A stretch of 64,000 nucleotides of DNA from a bacterium (lineage in GTDB: Bacteria; Bdellovibrionota; Bacteriovoracia; Bacteriovoracales; Bacteriovoracaceae). The DNA lies in NCBI GenBank assembly GCA_030425045.1, contig JAUHVL010000002.1, forward strand, positions 62,001 to 126,000, given 5' to 3'. Positions within the stretch are counted from its first letter, which is position 1. Each line of letters starts with the position of its first letter. Both the position numbers and the translations under genes were made by a program. Below are positions 28,440 through 37,558 of this stretch, piece by piece. The notes under the pieces were generated by a model. It was not told the DNA's origin. It saw nothing but the letters and a program-made list of their open reading frames with translations, and did not search any database.

Positions 28440-28632
28440 GTAATCTTCGCTCCGGTGCAGTATCCTACAAGAACTAATATAACTCGTCTAGATTCTTACA
28501 TTTAATCAGTAATTTCTACAAAGCTAAGACAAACCTTCAAAATATCCTCATAATTCTCATCACTTAGTGAGGCTTCTTTTCTCATAACCGAATTATCTTT
28601 TCTAAAAACTCTTTTTTAGTCATGATGGGCCT

Positions 28633-29304
28633 ATGAATATTATGTCAGCATTATTTGGCCAAAAGCCTACTTATGAAAATTTCTTAAAAGATATCGATCT
28701 TAAAAAAACAGATATCAGTTTTTCAACCAATAAAGATGAATACCGTAGTCAGCAAATCAATCGAATATTAAATCTCGAAAGTACAAAAGTAAGATCACTG
28801 GCTTTGGCCCTTGAGTCTGAGAAAAACTGTTATCTCAACGAGAAGAAAATCGACTTTGAATTAGGTCCCATTAATTCAATTTTTGATCATATCCTTAAAC
28901 ATTTAATCGACTTTTCTATTGAGCTCAATACTCCTGTTCCCCTACTCGAATCTGATCGCAATCAGGAAGCTAGAGGCCTAGAGTGGATCAAGGTTTCCTT
29001 AGTCGTATTAAAAAATGCTCTTGGTGAGATTGAAAAAAACCATGACTATATTTTTCAAAGTAGGATTTTTTGGAGAAACTCCCCTTTTCCCAGCTTAAGA
29101 ATCCAATGTTTGAGTTTAGATATTATTTTAGAGTTTCACGAAGATCATAGGCTTAGAGTACGTGTTTGGAACTATAAAGACGGAGTGAAAACATCATCTG
29201 ACAAAGAAGACTTCCTTGGTGACTTTGTTCACCTAAAAGGACCCGTACTCGATGAGGTTATCCAATTATTTAGCGAATTAAGACCACATATTATTCTATA
29301 CTAA
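28633..29304 (+). CDS. Cytoplasmic protein of unknown function
   Basis: The 223-residue protein has no signal or membrane segment and no recognised domain. It begins MNIMSALFGQKPTYENFLK; the middle is helical and acidic, and the C-terminus has a beta-rich ILEFHEDHRLRVRVWNY segment. CATGAT stands 6 nt before the ATG and no ribosome binding site is seen. It stands alone between a divergent secreted-protein gene and the next plus-strand gene. Confidence 0.6.
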   Translation: MNIMSALFGQKPTYENFLKDIDLKKTDISFSTNKDEYRSQQINRILNLESTKVRSLALALESEKNCYLNEKKIDFELGPINSIFDHILKHLIDFSIELNTPVPLLESDRNQEARGLEWIKVSLVVLKNALGEIEKNHDYIFQSRIFWRNSPFPSLRIQCLSLDIILEFHEDHRLRVRVWNYKDGVKTSSDKEDFLGDFVHLKGPVLDEVIQLFSELRPHIILY

Positions 29305-29412
29305 AAAAAAGCACCATACACTTTTCACATACCCCCATATAAAATAAGCATTGGCCAGCAAATGAGTTTAAACGTAACTTAGCTTTAACAACATTTCACC
29401 GGAGGTTTTTAC

Positions 29413-29925
29413 GTGAAAAGAGGACTATTTATTTTATTATCATTGTTAACATTAAGCTCTTATGCTGCTTCGAATACCGCTCTAAAGGTTCATACCAAAT
29501 TGAGTGCTATGACGGCAGGAATGATCAAAGATGTTTTGGTTGAAAAGGGTGATTATATCTACACTGTCGACTTTCAAGATCTCAGTTCAGGTATTCTTCA
29601 CAATCAAGATATGGACCTAGAGGATATACTGAGAAGAAACTTTCAATATTTAAACGATGGTAGAATCGTGCTTGGAAGAAGAGGAACTTTCTCATCGGCT
29701 TTTGAAGCAATTAATGCCACTTTTCAATGTGGTGCTGCGGTTGGTGGTTACGATAATACATGCCGTATTCTTATTGATTACACAGCTTTCTCAAATGGAG
29801 AAGGGGGATCTTTTGGGGGTGGAATTCCTTCAACCTTTAAACGATTGTTAAAAACAGCTTATTATGTTGATTACAATCCATCGACTTATGAAATTATAAA
29901 AATCTACGTTCCAACTCAAGGATAA
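29413..29925 (+). CDS. Secreted protein of unknown function
   Basis: The 170-residue protein starts with GTG, supported by a GGAGG 7 nt upstream. A signal peptide ends SSYAA. The mature part has two cysteines (FQCGAAVGGYDNTCRI) and a glycine-rich GEGGSFGGGIPS loop. No family is recognised. A strong bidirectional terminator follows the stop. Confidence 0.65.
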   Translation: MKRGLFILLSLLTLSSYAASNTALKVHTKLSAMTAGMIKDVLVEKGDYIYTVDFQDLSSGILHNQDMDLEDILRRNFQYLNDGRIVLGRRGTFSSAFEAINATFQCGAAVGGYDNTCRILIDYTAFSNGEGGSFGGGIPSTFKRLLKTAYYVDYNPSTYEIIKIYVPTQG

Positions 29926-29927
29926 AA

Positions 29928-29951
29928 AAAAGGGGGCGCTTGCCCCCTTTT
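29928..29951. terminator. Bidirectional intrinsic terminator
   Basis: AAAAGGGGGC and GCCCCCTTTT form a perfect 10-bp stem with a GCTT tetraloop and flanking A and T runs. It can stop the plus-strand gene ending at 29925 and the minus-strand yceI-like gene ending at 29972. Confidence 0.9.
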
Positions 29952-29971
29952 CCTATTTATTTTTTAAAAAA

Positions 29972-30508
29972 TTACTTAACAGCAACATTAAAATTCAAGG
30001 TCACTTCATCGTGAATCATCTTATCACCGAGACCTTTAAAGAAACTACCAGAACCATACTTAATTCCATATTTGGTACGGTCAAACTTTAACGTTCCCTT
30101 ATACATATTTCCATTTTTTGTATAAGGAATCATAACTCTGTTTGTTTTACCTTTAATTGTCATCATCCCCTCAAGTGCTTTACCTGTATCGCGAACGATT
30201 TCTAGTGTTGCCGTAGGGAATTTATTTGTTTCAAAGAAGTCTTCATTTAACATGTGAGCAAGGAACTTCTTAGCGTATTCTTGATTTGTAATATCTGTTA
30301 CAGTGATAGAGTTCATATCCACAACAAGCTTTCCGCTTTTAATACGGTTATTATCCATTTTTAAATCTGCTGATTTTAAAGAAATATTCCCCTCATGCAT
30401 TCCCGTAACTTTTGTTCCCTTCCATTTAAATGTCGACTTTTTCATATCAACACCTGCCAAAAGAGAAGACGAAAATAATAAGGCCAATATAAGAACTAAA
30501 TTTTTCAT
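29972..30508 (-). CDS. YceI-family periplasmic protein
   Basis: From the ATG at 30508 the protein has 178 residues; a GGAGG 8 nt upstream supports this start over the longer frame from 30565. A signal peptide (ALLFSSSLLAG) is followed by the YceI lipocalin-like fold: STFKWKGTKVTGMHEGNI, SGKLVVDMNSI, HMLNEDFFETNKFPTATLEI, MTIKGKTNRVMIP and KFDRTKYGIKYGSG. YceI proteins bind isoprenoid-type lipids in the periplasm. The gene is divergent from a LysR regulator with repeated sites in the gap. Confidence 0.93.
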   Translation of the reverse strand: MKNLVLILALLFSSSLLAGVDMKKSTFKWKGTKVTGMHEGNISLKSADLKMDNNRIKSGKLVVDMNSITVTDITNQEYAKKFLAHMLNEDFFETNKFPTATLEIVRDTGKALEGMMTIKGKTNRVMIPYTKNGNMYKGTLKFDRTKYGIKYGSGSFFKGLGDKMIHDEVTLNFNVAVK

Positions 30509-30558
30509 TTTACTTACCTCCAAGTTTTTGTTGGTCTTATTCTCGGTCAAATTTACAA

Positions 30559-30610
30559 GTTGCAAAAGGGGACATTATCAAGTTACACTGTTGCAAAAAT
30601 AGGACAATAT
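30559..30610. promoter_or_regulatory. Two direct repeats between yceI and lysR, candidate operator
   Basis: GTTGCAAAA occurs at 30559-30567 and 30590-30598, each followed by a GGACA(T/A)TAT-type block. The repeats are 31 bp apart, about three helical turns, so they lie on one face of the DNA. The second copy runs into the lysR ATG, fitting autorepression. Confidence 0.45.
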
Positions 30611-31457
30611 GGACCTTAACTTAGTGAAAACATTTGTAAAGCTGGCCCAAACAGGCAGCTTTACCCAAGCAGCAAAAGCTTTAGGGCAGCCAAAGTCTCG
30701 TGTCTCTCGTGCCATTTCACGGCTAGAAAACCAGCTGGCCGTACAACTCGTCAGAAGAACCACCCGTCAAACAAGCCTCACACCAGAGGGTGAAAAGTTT
30801 TTTTTAGCGACTAGTAAAATCATCGATGAGCTTGAAGAAGAAATTGATAATGTGCTCGATTCAGGTAGTGAGATTTCTGGGGTTATCAGAATTACTGCGC
30901 CTGAAGATCTCGCTCAAGCTTTTTTACCGGGAGTTCTCTCAGAGTTCACTCAAAAATATCCCAAAGTACAAATACAAACTGTCATCACCAGTGAATACGT
31001 CGATTTAATTAAAAATAATATCGACTTGGCCTTTCGTATAGGAAAGCTTAAGGATTCAAACTTTATTCAAAAAAGACTTAGTGATGTTAAGATGATTCTC
31101 GTCGCCTCACCTGATTATATAAAGAAATGGGGAAGACCAAAGATCATCAAAGATCTTGAACTTCACAACTTTCTTCCTTTTCATCATTGGCAAAAATCGC
31201 CGGAGTTAGCAGAGCTTAATGTAAAACCAAAACTTGTGGGTGATAGCTTTGTGCTGTTAGTGAATATGGCCTTACAAGGATCAGGTATTACGATGCTTCC
31301 CGACTTTTACGCTACAAAATATCTTGAAAGTGGCGAACTTCTTCATATTCTCCCCAAATGGGAAGGCTCTCCAAATCATCTTAACTTGCTCTATCCTACT
31401 AAAAAGACAAGCGCTAGAGTTCGCCTCCTAATCGAAATGGTGTCACAAAGAAGCTAA
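30609..31457 (+). CDS. LysR-family transcriptional regulator
   Basis: The 282-residue protein has an N-terminal HTH (about 3-62; [38 protein letters not shown]) and a substrate-binding domain with [20 protein letters not shown] and [10 protein letters not shown]. The N-terminal half resembles the CrgA-like LysR subgroup. It is divergent from yceI, the likely target. The ATG has no clear Shine-Dalgarno. Confidence 0.9.
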   Translation: MDLNLVKTFVKLAQTGSFTQAAKALGQPKSRVSRAISRLENQLAVQLVRRTTRQTSLTPEGEKFFLATSKIIDELEEEIDNVLDSGSEISGVIRITAPEDLAQAFLPGVLSEFTQKYPKVQIQTVITSEYVDLIKNNIDLAFRIGKLKDSNFIQKRLSDVKMILVASPDYIKKWGRPKIIKDLELHNFLPFHHWQKSPELAELNVKPKLVGDSFVLLVNMALQGSGITMLPDFYATKYLESGELLHILPKWEGSPNHLNLLYPTKKTSARVRLLIEMVSQRS

Positions 31458-31539
31458 CAAAATAATACCCTATAAAGAACACCACTGCTCTCGTAAATCA
31501 TACAGATTCACGTATGATAGAGGTTCTCAAGAGGTATAA

Positions 31540-32274
31540 ATGTTTACTAAAAAGTTGCTCAGTGTACTTTTTATCACAGTGCTATCACTTTGCTCGTATA
31601 GTGCCGATAAGTTTGTCACAAAAAGAGATTCTTCACAGAAGACGGCCCAGTATAGGAAAGTGATTACGTTTCCTCACCTCTTTTCAAATTCAGTCCCTGC
31701 CTACTCTGAAATAAATAATCAAGTTTCATTCATTCTTGAAAGAAACGGATGTGCAACTTTTGAAACAGCATCAGCTGATAACCCTTATGTTTATGACGTT
31801 TTTGCCAGGATTATTGGATTGAATAGTTACTTTGTGGGGATCGAAGTAAAAGTTAATATTGATTGCGACTCTCCTCACCACCCCGTAGAAGGTTTTTATC
31901 ATTTAGTATTTGATTCAAAAAGTGGAGATCTTGTTGAAATCGATGAACATGTTCCACTTCAAACGTTTAATCCCGATGCACCTGAGTTAATTATGCAATA
32001 TCAAAGAGAGTTAGCTGAGCTTATTTATGATGAATTAAAACACTCTGGAGACTTAAGAAACTCTTGTTATCACGGCATCACAAGAGAAGAGGCAGTCCGG
32101 TTTATCGAATTTGATTATCCAGAAATCTCTGGTCTTGCTCGCTTTAAAAATGTTGTTATTAAAACAAGTCCAAGTTTAGAAAATCAAAACTGTAGAGAAA
32201 TTCTTCGTATCGCTTACGATAAAGTAAGTCAGTATATTAAAGATGACAGTCAATTACATCAGTGGTTGGACTAG
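31540..32274 (+). CDS. Secreted protein of unknown function
   Basis: The 244-residue protein has a signal peptide (about 21 residues) and four cysteines in the mature chain. A middle part has alternating strands (YFVGIEVKVNIDCD, GFYHLVFDSKSGDLVEIDE) that recall DUF3298/DUF4163-like domains, but the match is too weak to name. AAGAGG precedes the ATG. The stop overlaps that of the yqeY-like gene as CTAG. Confidence 0.6.
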   Translation: MFTKKLLSVLFITVLSLCSYSADKFVTKRDSSQKTAQYRKVITFPHLFSNSVPAYSEINNQVSFILERNGCATFETASADNPYVYDVFARIIGLNSYFVGIEVKVNIDCDSPHHPVEGFYHLVFDSKSGDLVEIDEHVPLQTFNPDAPELIMQYQRELAELIYDELKHSGDLRNSCYHGITREEAVRFIEFDYPEISGLARFKNVVIKTSPSLENQNCREILRIAYDKVSQYIKDDSQLHQWLD

Positions 32275-32687
32275 GGCTTCAAAGCGTTATTGACCAATTG
32301 TGAGGCAAGCTTACCATCAAAACGCCCTTTGATTTTAGGGGCCAACTCTTTCATCACCGCTCCCATATTTGGATTCTCAAGACCAGAGACAATTTCATTA
32401 ATAATTGCAGTGACATCTTGCTCTGATAGCTGTTCTGGTAAGTAGTCTTTAAGAATTTCAATCTCAGCTTCGAGGTCGTTTCTTGAGTTACTTCCTTCGG
32501 GATAGAGAGATAGAGAGTCCGCCATTTTTTTTGCATGTCCAATGATAACGTCTTGTTCATCAATTGGCTTTTTAGAGGTTTCGTTTTCAATTAAGAGCTT
32601 TTTTAAAAATCGCAACACATTAAGACGAACTTTGTCTTTAGCTTTCATTGCATCAATTATTTCTTTAGAAATTCTATCTTTCATCAC
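32271..32687 (-). CDS. GatB/YqeY domain-containing protein
   Basis: This 138-residue protein matches YqeY: IDAMKAKDKVRLNVLRFLKKLL at the start, ADSLSLYPEGSNS, EIEILKDYLPEQLSEQD, then GAVMKELAPKIKGRFDG. YqeY is a free-standing form of the GatB tail that can bind tRNA in the amidotransferase; its own role is unclear. The gene is divergent from selO. Confidence 0.92.
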   Translation of the reverse strand: MMKDRISKEIIDAMKAKDKVRLNVLRFLKKLLIENETSKKPIDEQDVIIGHAKKMADSLSLYPEGSNSRNDLEAEIEILKDYLPEQLSEQDVTAIINEIVSGLENPNMGAVMKELAPKIKGRFDGKLASQLVNNALKP

Positions 32688-32776
32688 AACCTCACTTTTT
32701 TGTACTCTAAGGCAAGAAAAATTCTAAGTCAAAACCAAGTGCTATCCAGTACAACTTCCCTAAGTTAAGATTAGCT

Positions 32777-34192
32777 ATGATTAAGTTTGATAATACTTAT
32801 ATAAATTTAAGCCCAGACTTCTACACCATTGAAAGTGCACAAACCTTTTCGGCTCCGTTACTCCTCACATATAACCGTGAGCTAGCAACAGAACTTGGCA
32901 TCACGATCACCGATGAGCAAACGCTTGCAAAAGTTTTCTCAGGCCAGCTTGTCTTACCCGATTCGGCCATGTTCGCGCAGGCATATGCAGGGCATCAGTT
33001 TGGACATTTTGTTCCAAGGCTTGGTGATGGAAGGGCCCTCATGCTGGGAGAAGTTTTATCAAAGGATGGTCATCGATACGATATACAACTTAAAGGATCA
33101 GGCAGGACGAGCTTTTCACGCGGAGGAGATGGACTCTCTCCTATTGGACCTGTTTTAAGAGAGTATTTAGTTAGCGAAGCAATGCATGCCTTAAGTATTC
33201 CTACCACAAGGTCACTCGCCATGGTGGCAACGGGTGATCCTGTTTATCGCGAAGAAACCTTTCCAGGTGCGGTACTCACAAGAGTTTCAAATGGGCATAT
33301 TAGAGTTGGAACTTTTGAATACTTTGCTTGCCGAAATCAAACAGAGCATGTCGAAGCCCTCGCAGATTATTGTATCAAAAGGTTTTATCCTCACTTTGAG
33401 AATCATGAAGATAAATATTTCGAGTTTTTTAAAGCTGTTTCACAATCATTAGTAAGCTTAGTAAATAAATGGTTAAGTGTCGGTTTTATTCATGGAGTGA
33501 TGAATACTGATAATACTTCAATTTGTGGAGAGACCATCGACTATGGACCCTGTGCCTTTATGGATACTTATAACGAAGGACAAGTTTATAGTTATATCGA
33601 CCGCCATGGACGATACGCCTATAAAAACCAACCTCTTATTCTCCAATGGAATTTAACAAGGCTTGCTGATTGTCTCATTCCTCTTATCGATTCTGACTCT
33701 GATCGCGCTATTCATAAGCTTCAACATTTTATAAATTCTCTCAGTGATCTTCACAATAAAGAGTATCTTGAAAACTTTTCTAAAAAGCTTGGAATTTCAA
33801 ACGCAAAAGAAGATGATCGGGAATTGATTGATCAGTTTTTAAAAATTCTTCAAGATAATAAACTCGACTTCACTAATAGTTTTAGAGAACTTTCTCAAGA
33901 CAATCACTCTCTTATGCAATATGAAGGCTTTCAAAAGTTTAATAAAAAAAGGCTTGCTCGAATCGCAGACATTGATGAGTCACTCTCTTTAATGAGAAGT
34001 ACCAATCCTTTTATCATCCCGAGAAATCATCTTATCGAAAAAATGATCGACCAAGTCGTTCATCAAAGTTCATTTGATCTTTTTTTTAAATTACATAAGC
34101 GACTACTAAAACCATTTGAAGAAACTGACCACGAATTTACGAGTCCTCCTTCAGATGAGGAAATCATAGCGAATACATTTTGTGGTACCTAG
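32777..34192 (+). CDS. selO: Protein adenylyltransferase SelO (YdiU)
   Basis: The 471-residue protein is a full-length SelO pseudokinase: FAQAYAGHQFGHFVPRLGDGRA, IQLKGSGRTSFSRGGDG, GPVLREYLVSEAMHALSIPT, then NTDNTSICGETIDYGPCAFMD with the metal-binding Asn and Asp. SelO transfers AMP to protein hydroxyls and is linked to redox stress. The C-terminus ends NTFCGT, with one cysteine and no selenocysteine. The ATG lacks a clear ribosome binding site. Its stop abuts the stop of the next, convergent gene. Confidence 0.95.
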   Translation: MIKFDNTYINLSPDFYTIESAQTFSAPLLLTYNRELATELGITITDEQTLAKVFSGQLVLPDSAMFAQAYAGHQFGHFVPRLGDGRALMLGEVLSKDGHRYDIQLKGSGRTSFSRGGDGLSPIGPVLREYLVSEAMHALSIPTTRSLAMVATGDPVYREETFPGAVLTRVSNGHIRVGTFEYFACRNQTEHVEALADYCIKRFYPHFENHEDKYFEFFKAVSQSLVSLVNKWLSVGFIHGVMNTDNTSICGETIDYGPCAFMDTYNEGQVYSYIDRHGRYAYKNQPLILQWNLTRLADCLIPLIDSDSDRAIHKLQHFINSLSDLHNKEYLENFSKKLGISNAKEDDRELIDQFLKILQDNKLDFTNSFRELSQDNHSLMQYEGFQKFNKKRLARIADIDESLSLMRSTNPFIIPRNHLIEKMIDQVVHQSSFDLFFKLHKRLLKPFEETDHEFTSPPSDEEIIANTFCGT

Positions 34193-34630
34193 TTAAGACT
34201 TGATGACAGAGTTACGATCATCCGTGAATTCAAAAATATCACGATGAAGATTTTCGATCTTCTTTAAATCAATTTTAATTTCTTCATTAAACTGATGAAC
34301 TTTTTTGGGATTCTCCACACTCTCTTTAAGAAGTTTAAAGTGCTTAGTATAATTCATCATTAATTTCATAACCGGCTGTTGGGCCCGTGGAATTTTAGAA
34401 TTGCCCGTCAAACGAGTGATGGTCTTAAGTTCTCCACAGTATTTACCGAGATCCTCAAACCCTAAGGTCAATGCTGTCCCATAAATACGATCAATAATAT
34501 TTGAAAATTTAAGAAATTCTTCAGGTTGATTTAGATTCTCAGTTAGACTTTTTAATACAACGAGAATCTCTTGATTTAAGGCCGTAATTTCTTCTATAAA
34601 ACTTTCGAGTAACTCTTTATCTAATTCCAT
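34193..34630 (-). CDS. Hpt-like helical protein lacking the phospho-histidine
   Basis: The 145-residue helical protein contains FSNIIDRIYGTALTLGFEDLGKYC (about 42-65). It aligns with the Hpt consensus around H-x-L-K-G-S-A, but the histidine position is Asp47 and the lysine is Tyr50. A normal phosphorelay is therefore not possible; a docking or inhibitory role is plausible. The Hpt relationship is a pattern match. It ends one base after the selO stop on the other strand. Confidence 0.5.
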   Translation of the reverse strand: MELDKELLESFIEEITALNQEILVVLKSLTENLNQPEEFLKFSNIIDRIYGTALTLGFEDLGKYCGELKTITRLTGNSKIPRAQQPVMKLMMNYTKHFKLLKESVENPKKVHQFNEEIKIDLKKIENLHRDIFEFTDDRNSVIKS

Positions 34631-34696
34631 TACTTAATAATAACACTTTTTTTGAAAAAGTAGCGACGTAAATTTACTCGAGCTTTTTAGTAGGAG

Positions 34697-35203
34697 TTAG
34701 AACTCTATCAGTTCGGCCATATAACTTTTATCAAAATGGACAAAAAGAGTTTCAGTAAAAGCGGCATAGTCGGCGTCTTCTGGATCCATTTCAGGATAAA
34801 CGCTTATGGTAAATTCGATGGTCATGAAATTTGAATCATTTCTGATTGTTCTAATATTTGAATAATCTACTCCGTATTCATCATTATACGAAATAACTTT
34901 TTCAAAACCATTACTCTTAAAGATCTCTGAGAGTTTGGCCCCTTCTGCATAATAAAAGCCAGAGTTAGCACCACATAAGTGTAATGTTTCAACCTCTTCT
35001 AAAACTCTATTAAATGTAAAAGCCCCAACTTCTTGTCCTTTAGAATTATAAATCCAGGCAATCTCTTGAGGGTAATACTCTCCAATCTCTTCCTTACGAT
35101 AAGTATCATCAGCACAAAGCCCAACACCATCGGCAAAAGCATGATAAGAAAAAGAAAAGATCGTTAAAAGTATTAAAAGGTGTTTCACGTAAAGCTCCAT
35201 CAT
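34697..35203 (-). CDS. Secreted protein of unknown function
   Basis: The 168-residue protein has a signal peptide (ending HAFA) and an acidic mature chain with two cysteines (GVGLCADD and LHLCGANS). No family is recognised. The first codons contain two or three possible starts (MM and V); the hydrophobic region is the same for all. It is a single-gene unit. Confidence 0.6.
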   Translation of the reverse strand: MMELYVKHLLILLTIFSFSYHAFADGVGLCADDTYRKEEIGEYYPQEIAWIYNSKGQEVGAFTFNRVLEEVETLHLCGANSGFYYAEGAKLSEIFKSNGFEKVISYNDEYGVDYSNIRTIRNDSNFMTIEFTISVYPEMDPEDADYAAFTETLFVHFDKSYMAELIEF

Positions 35204-35271
35204 TTATTATTTTTATGTCTAGTATCAAAAAAAAGATTTATCTGAAACACAAACTGTAAAAACTACAAAAT

Positions 35272-35967
35272 TTAACAGCATCCACCATGGTCAGCTTCAA
35301 GCTTTTCTTCGTTATGGCAGCGAATCCACTGATAAGTCATGGCTCCTAGTGCTGCTCCAATAATGGGGGCCAAAAGATATAACCATAAAATATCAAGCTC
35401 ACCAGAAACAACGGCAGGTCCTATTGAGCGGGCCGGGTTCATAGAGGCTTTAGTTAAGGGGCCACCAACAAAAGCACATAGAGCAACAGTAGATCCTATC
35501 GCAATTCCAGCAAGTTCCCCCACCGCCCGTGAATCTGTTGCCACTGAAACAATGACAAACATAAGAGCAAAGCTAAGGATTACTTCAACTAAAAAAGCTC
35601 CCGCGATTGGTATATCAATAGAGGTAGCACCAAAACTATGTTTTGATCCCCAGAGTAAGATATGAATTAAAGAAGCACTAAGAGCGCCGCCAACTTGAGA
35701 TAAGATATAACCGGCTACTCTTTTACGAGGAAACCTTTTTATTATGGTAAAAGCGATTGTAACAGCGGGATTGAAATGGGCCCCGGAGATATGTCCAACA
35801 GCATAAATCATAATCGACACTGTCCCTCCCCAAATGATGGGAACGAAAGATGAATCATAACCGGCCATAGTCTCAGATAAAATCATGGAGCCGCAGCCAA
35901 AAAAAACTAAAAAAAATGTTCCAATATACTCCGCCAAATACTGAGCGGTGACATGTTTAACGTTCAA
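35272..35967 (-). CDS. MIP-family channel (aquaporin), probable arsenite exit channel
   Basis: This 231-residue protein has six hydrophobic helices and both MIP half-helices: HFNPAVTI (Asn66) and SMNPARSI (Asn177). The arginine after the second NPA is present. It begins 2 bp after the arsC stop, with a TTG as the only plausible start. In Sinorhizobium meliloti a similar pair (AqpS and ArsC) exports arsenite made by arsenate reduction; the same job is inferred. The C-terminus ends DHGGCC, an unusual His/Cys tail that could bind a metalloid. Confidence 0.85.
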   Translation of the reverse strand: MNVKHVTAQYLAEYIGTFFLVFFGCGSMILSETMAGYDSSFVPIIWGGTVSIMIYAVGHISGAHFNPAVTIAFTIIKRFPRKRVAGYILSQVGGALSASLIHILLWGSKHSFGATSIDIPIAGAFLVEVILSFALMFVIVSVATDSRAVGELAGIAIGSTVALCAFVGGPLTKASMNPARSIGPAVVSGELDILWLYLLAPIIGAALGAMTYQWIRCHNEEKLEADHGGCC

Positions 35968-35969
35968 GT

Positions 35970-36386
35970 TTACTCCATATACTTTTCAATCGTTGTGACC
36001 ATTTCTTTGATTTCATCTCGTACTCTACGATAAACAGATAAGATCTCCTCTTCACTACTCATCGCCTCTGTCAGTCTTGGTGGATCATCAAATCCAGTAT
36101 GAATAACTTTTCCGTTTGGAAAGTATGGGCAATTTTCATGAGCATCTGAACAAACGGTAAAAACAAAATCCATCTCCTGAGTTGGTAACTCATCAGTAGT
36201 TTTTGATTCATGGGAGGTGATATCAACCCCCACTTCGGCCATAACTTTTATCGCATAAGGATTTAAGCCTTGCTTTTTGGTACCTGCGGAATAAGACTCT
36301 AAATCAGGCTTAAGATGTTTCGCCCAACCTTCTGCCATTTGTGATCGACAAGAGTTTCCCGTGCATAGAAAGAGTATCTTTTTCAT
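35970..36386 (-). CDS. arsC: Arsenate reductase, thioredoxin-coupled type
   Basis: From ATG 36386 the protein has 138 residues. It carries the phosphatase-like loop CTGNSCR (Cys8, Arg14), then VCSDAHENC (Cys79, Cys86) and FDDPP. This is the three-cysteine layout of Staphylococcus-type ArsC, which reduces arsenate to arsenite with thioredoxin. A frame extension to 36443 lacks family character and is rejected. It is in an operon with the aquaporin gene; no arsR or efflux pump gene is adjacent. Confidence 0.9.
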   Translation of the reverse strand: MKKILFLCTGNSCRSQMAEGWAKHLKPDLESYSAGTKKQGLNPYAIKVMAEVGVDITSHESKTTDELPTQEMDFVFTVCSDAHENCPYFPNGKVIHTGFDDPPRLTEAMSSEEEILSVYRRVRDEIKEMVTTIEKYME

Positions 36387-36520
36387 AATACTTTTTATCA
36401 CCCTGCTAGAACGATGTAAGTTGCTCGTTACAATCTTAATCAAAACTTAACGAATCAAACCAAAATCCAATTACTTGGGTTAGAGCTGTTATTAATTGAA
36501 AGAAAAATAAGATAAAAAGA

Positions 36521-37549
36521 ATGGTAACAAAGCTCATGAGATTAACGTTCTTTACACTCATCTTTCTTACTTTCTTCTCTGCCCATAGTGCATTAGGACC
36601 GCTCGTTCCCGTATCAGAAATTCCTGAAAGTGTTTGTAAAATTGATTTTATGCGAAGTGATCACTCAACATATCATTGCTCAGGAATCTTACTCGACCAA
36701 GTCCATGTAAAAACAGCTGCCCACTGCCTCCTTTCGGATATCAAAAAGATTGAAGTTCAGTGTGGGAACCAATCCTCTCTCGTAACTGAAAAGATCGCTT
36801 CTTCAGACTTCTCGTTTGAAGATATTAAAAGCGATATCAATGCCAGACGTTTTGATCATGCTATTCTCCTGCTCGATCAAAAAATTGATATTCCAAGTCT
36901 CCCTTTTATTACCGATAAAGACGAAATTTCTGAGGTCATTAAAGAAAGTGATGAATGCGCATTTTTTGGTGTTGGTCTTAATCCGTGGTTGAATGGAACG
37001 GGTCATATTCATGGAGTTAAAGCTAAAGCAAAAAAAATTTCTTTTGATCGAGAGACCTTGATACTCAATGCTCCCTATCAGGCGGTTAGTATGATTGGAG
37101 ATTCCGGTGCTTCTTTTCTTTGTCGAAAACAGGGCTTCTCTTGGAAAAATATCGGAACGGTCTCTGCCCATGGTTGGGACAATGAAACGATCATTGCCCC
37201 CAATAATTATGCTCCCTTAATTGAAACGTCACCTGACTATGTAACCGTTAGTGAGAAGAAAACTATAGACTCTCCTAATATTAAGCTCAATTTAAAGTAT
37301 TGGGTTAAGCCATTTTCAACGTATAAATATAAAGAAGAAGTATATAATACAGTTGATAAAGTTTTAGTTAAGTTTATTCCTAGGCGTATTTTAGGAAATA
37401 AAGTCTTAGGGCAACTTATTTTAGAGAGCTCATCTCAATACTACTTGTGCTTTGATCAAAACCAATGTTTTACGGGAACCTTAGAAGACGTTGAGCTGGA
37501 TAAATCATCATTATCATTAACAAAACAGACTCCCTCAGAGTTTAGGTAA
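36521..37549 (+). CDS. Secreted trypsin-like serine protease (S1 family)
   Basis: The 342-residue protein has a signal peptide (about 22 residues, ATG at 36521 or 36536). Its trypsin-like domain has His in VKTAAHCLL, Asp in FDHAILLLDQKI and Ser in MIGDSGASFLC. Paired cysteines occur around each motif. A C-terminal region of about 90 residues beyond the domain is unknown. It should act in the periplasm or outside the cell. The second structured element begins about 10 bp after its stop. Confidence 0.87.
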   Translation: MVTKLMRLTFFTLIFLTFFSAHSALGPLVPVSEIPESVCKIDFMRSDHSTYHCSGILLDQVHVKTAAHCLLSDIKKIEVQCGNQSSLVTEKIASSDFSFEDIKSDINARRFDHAILLLDQKIDIPSLPFITDKDEISEVIKESDECAFFGVGLNPWLNGTGHIHGVKAKAKKISFDRETLILNAPYQAVSMIGDSGASFLCRKQGFSWKNIGTVSAHGWDNETIIAPNNYAPLIETSPDYVTVSEKKTIDSPNIKLNLKYWVKPFSTYKYKEEVYNTVDKVLVKFIPRRILGNKVLGQLILESSSQYYLCFDQNQCFTGTLEDVELDKSSLSLTKQTPSEFR

Positions 37550-37558
37550 ATCTTTTAA

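Noticed and set aside
30303-30602. Plus-strand open frame of 99 codons across yceI
   Set aside because: The yceI-like frame with signal peptide, ribosome binding site and terminator explains this region.
35970-36443. Longer arsC start at 36443
   Set aside because: The extra 19 residues precede the conserved MKKILFLCTGNSCR start of the family and look non-coding.
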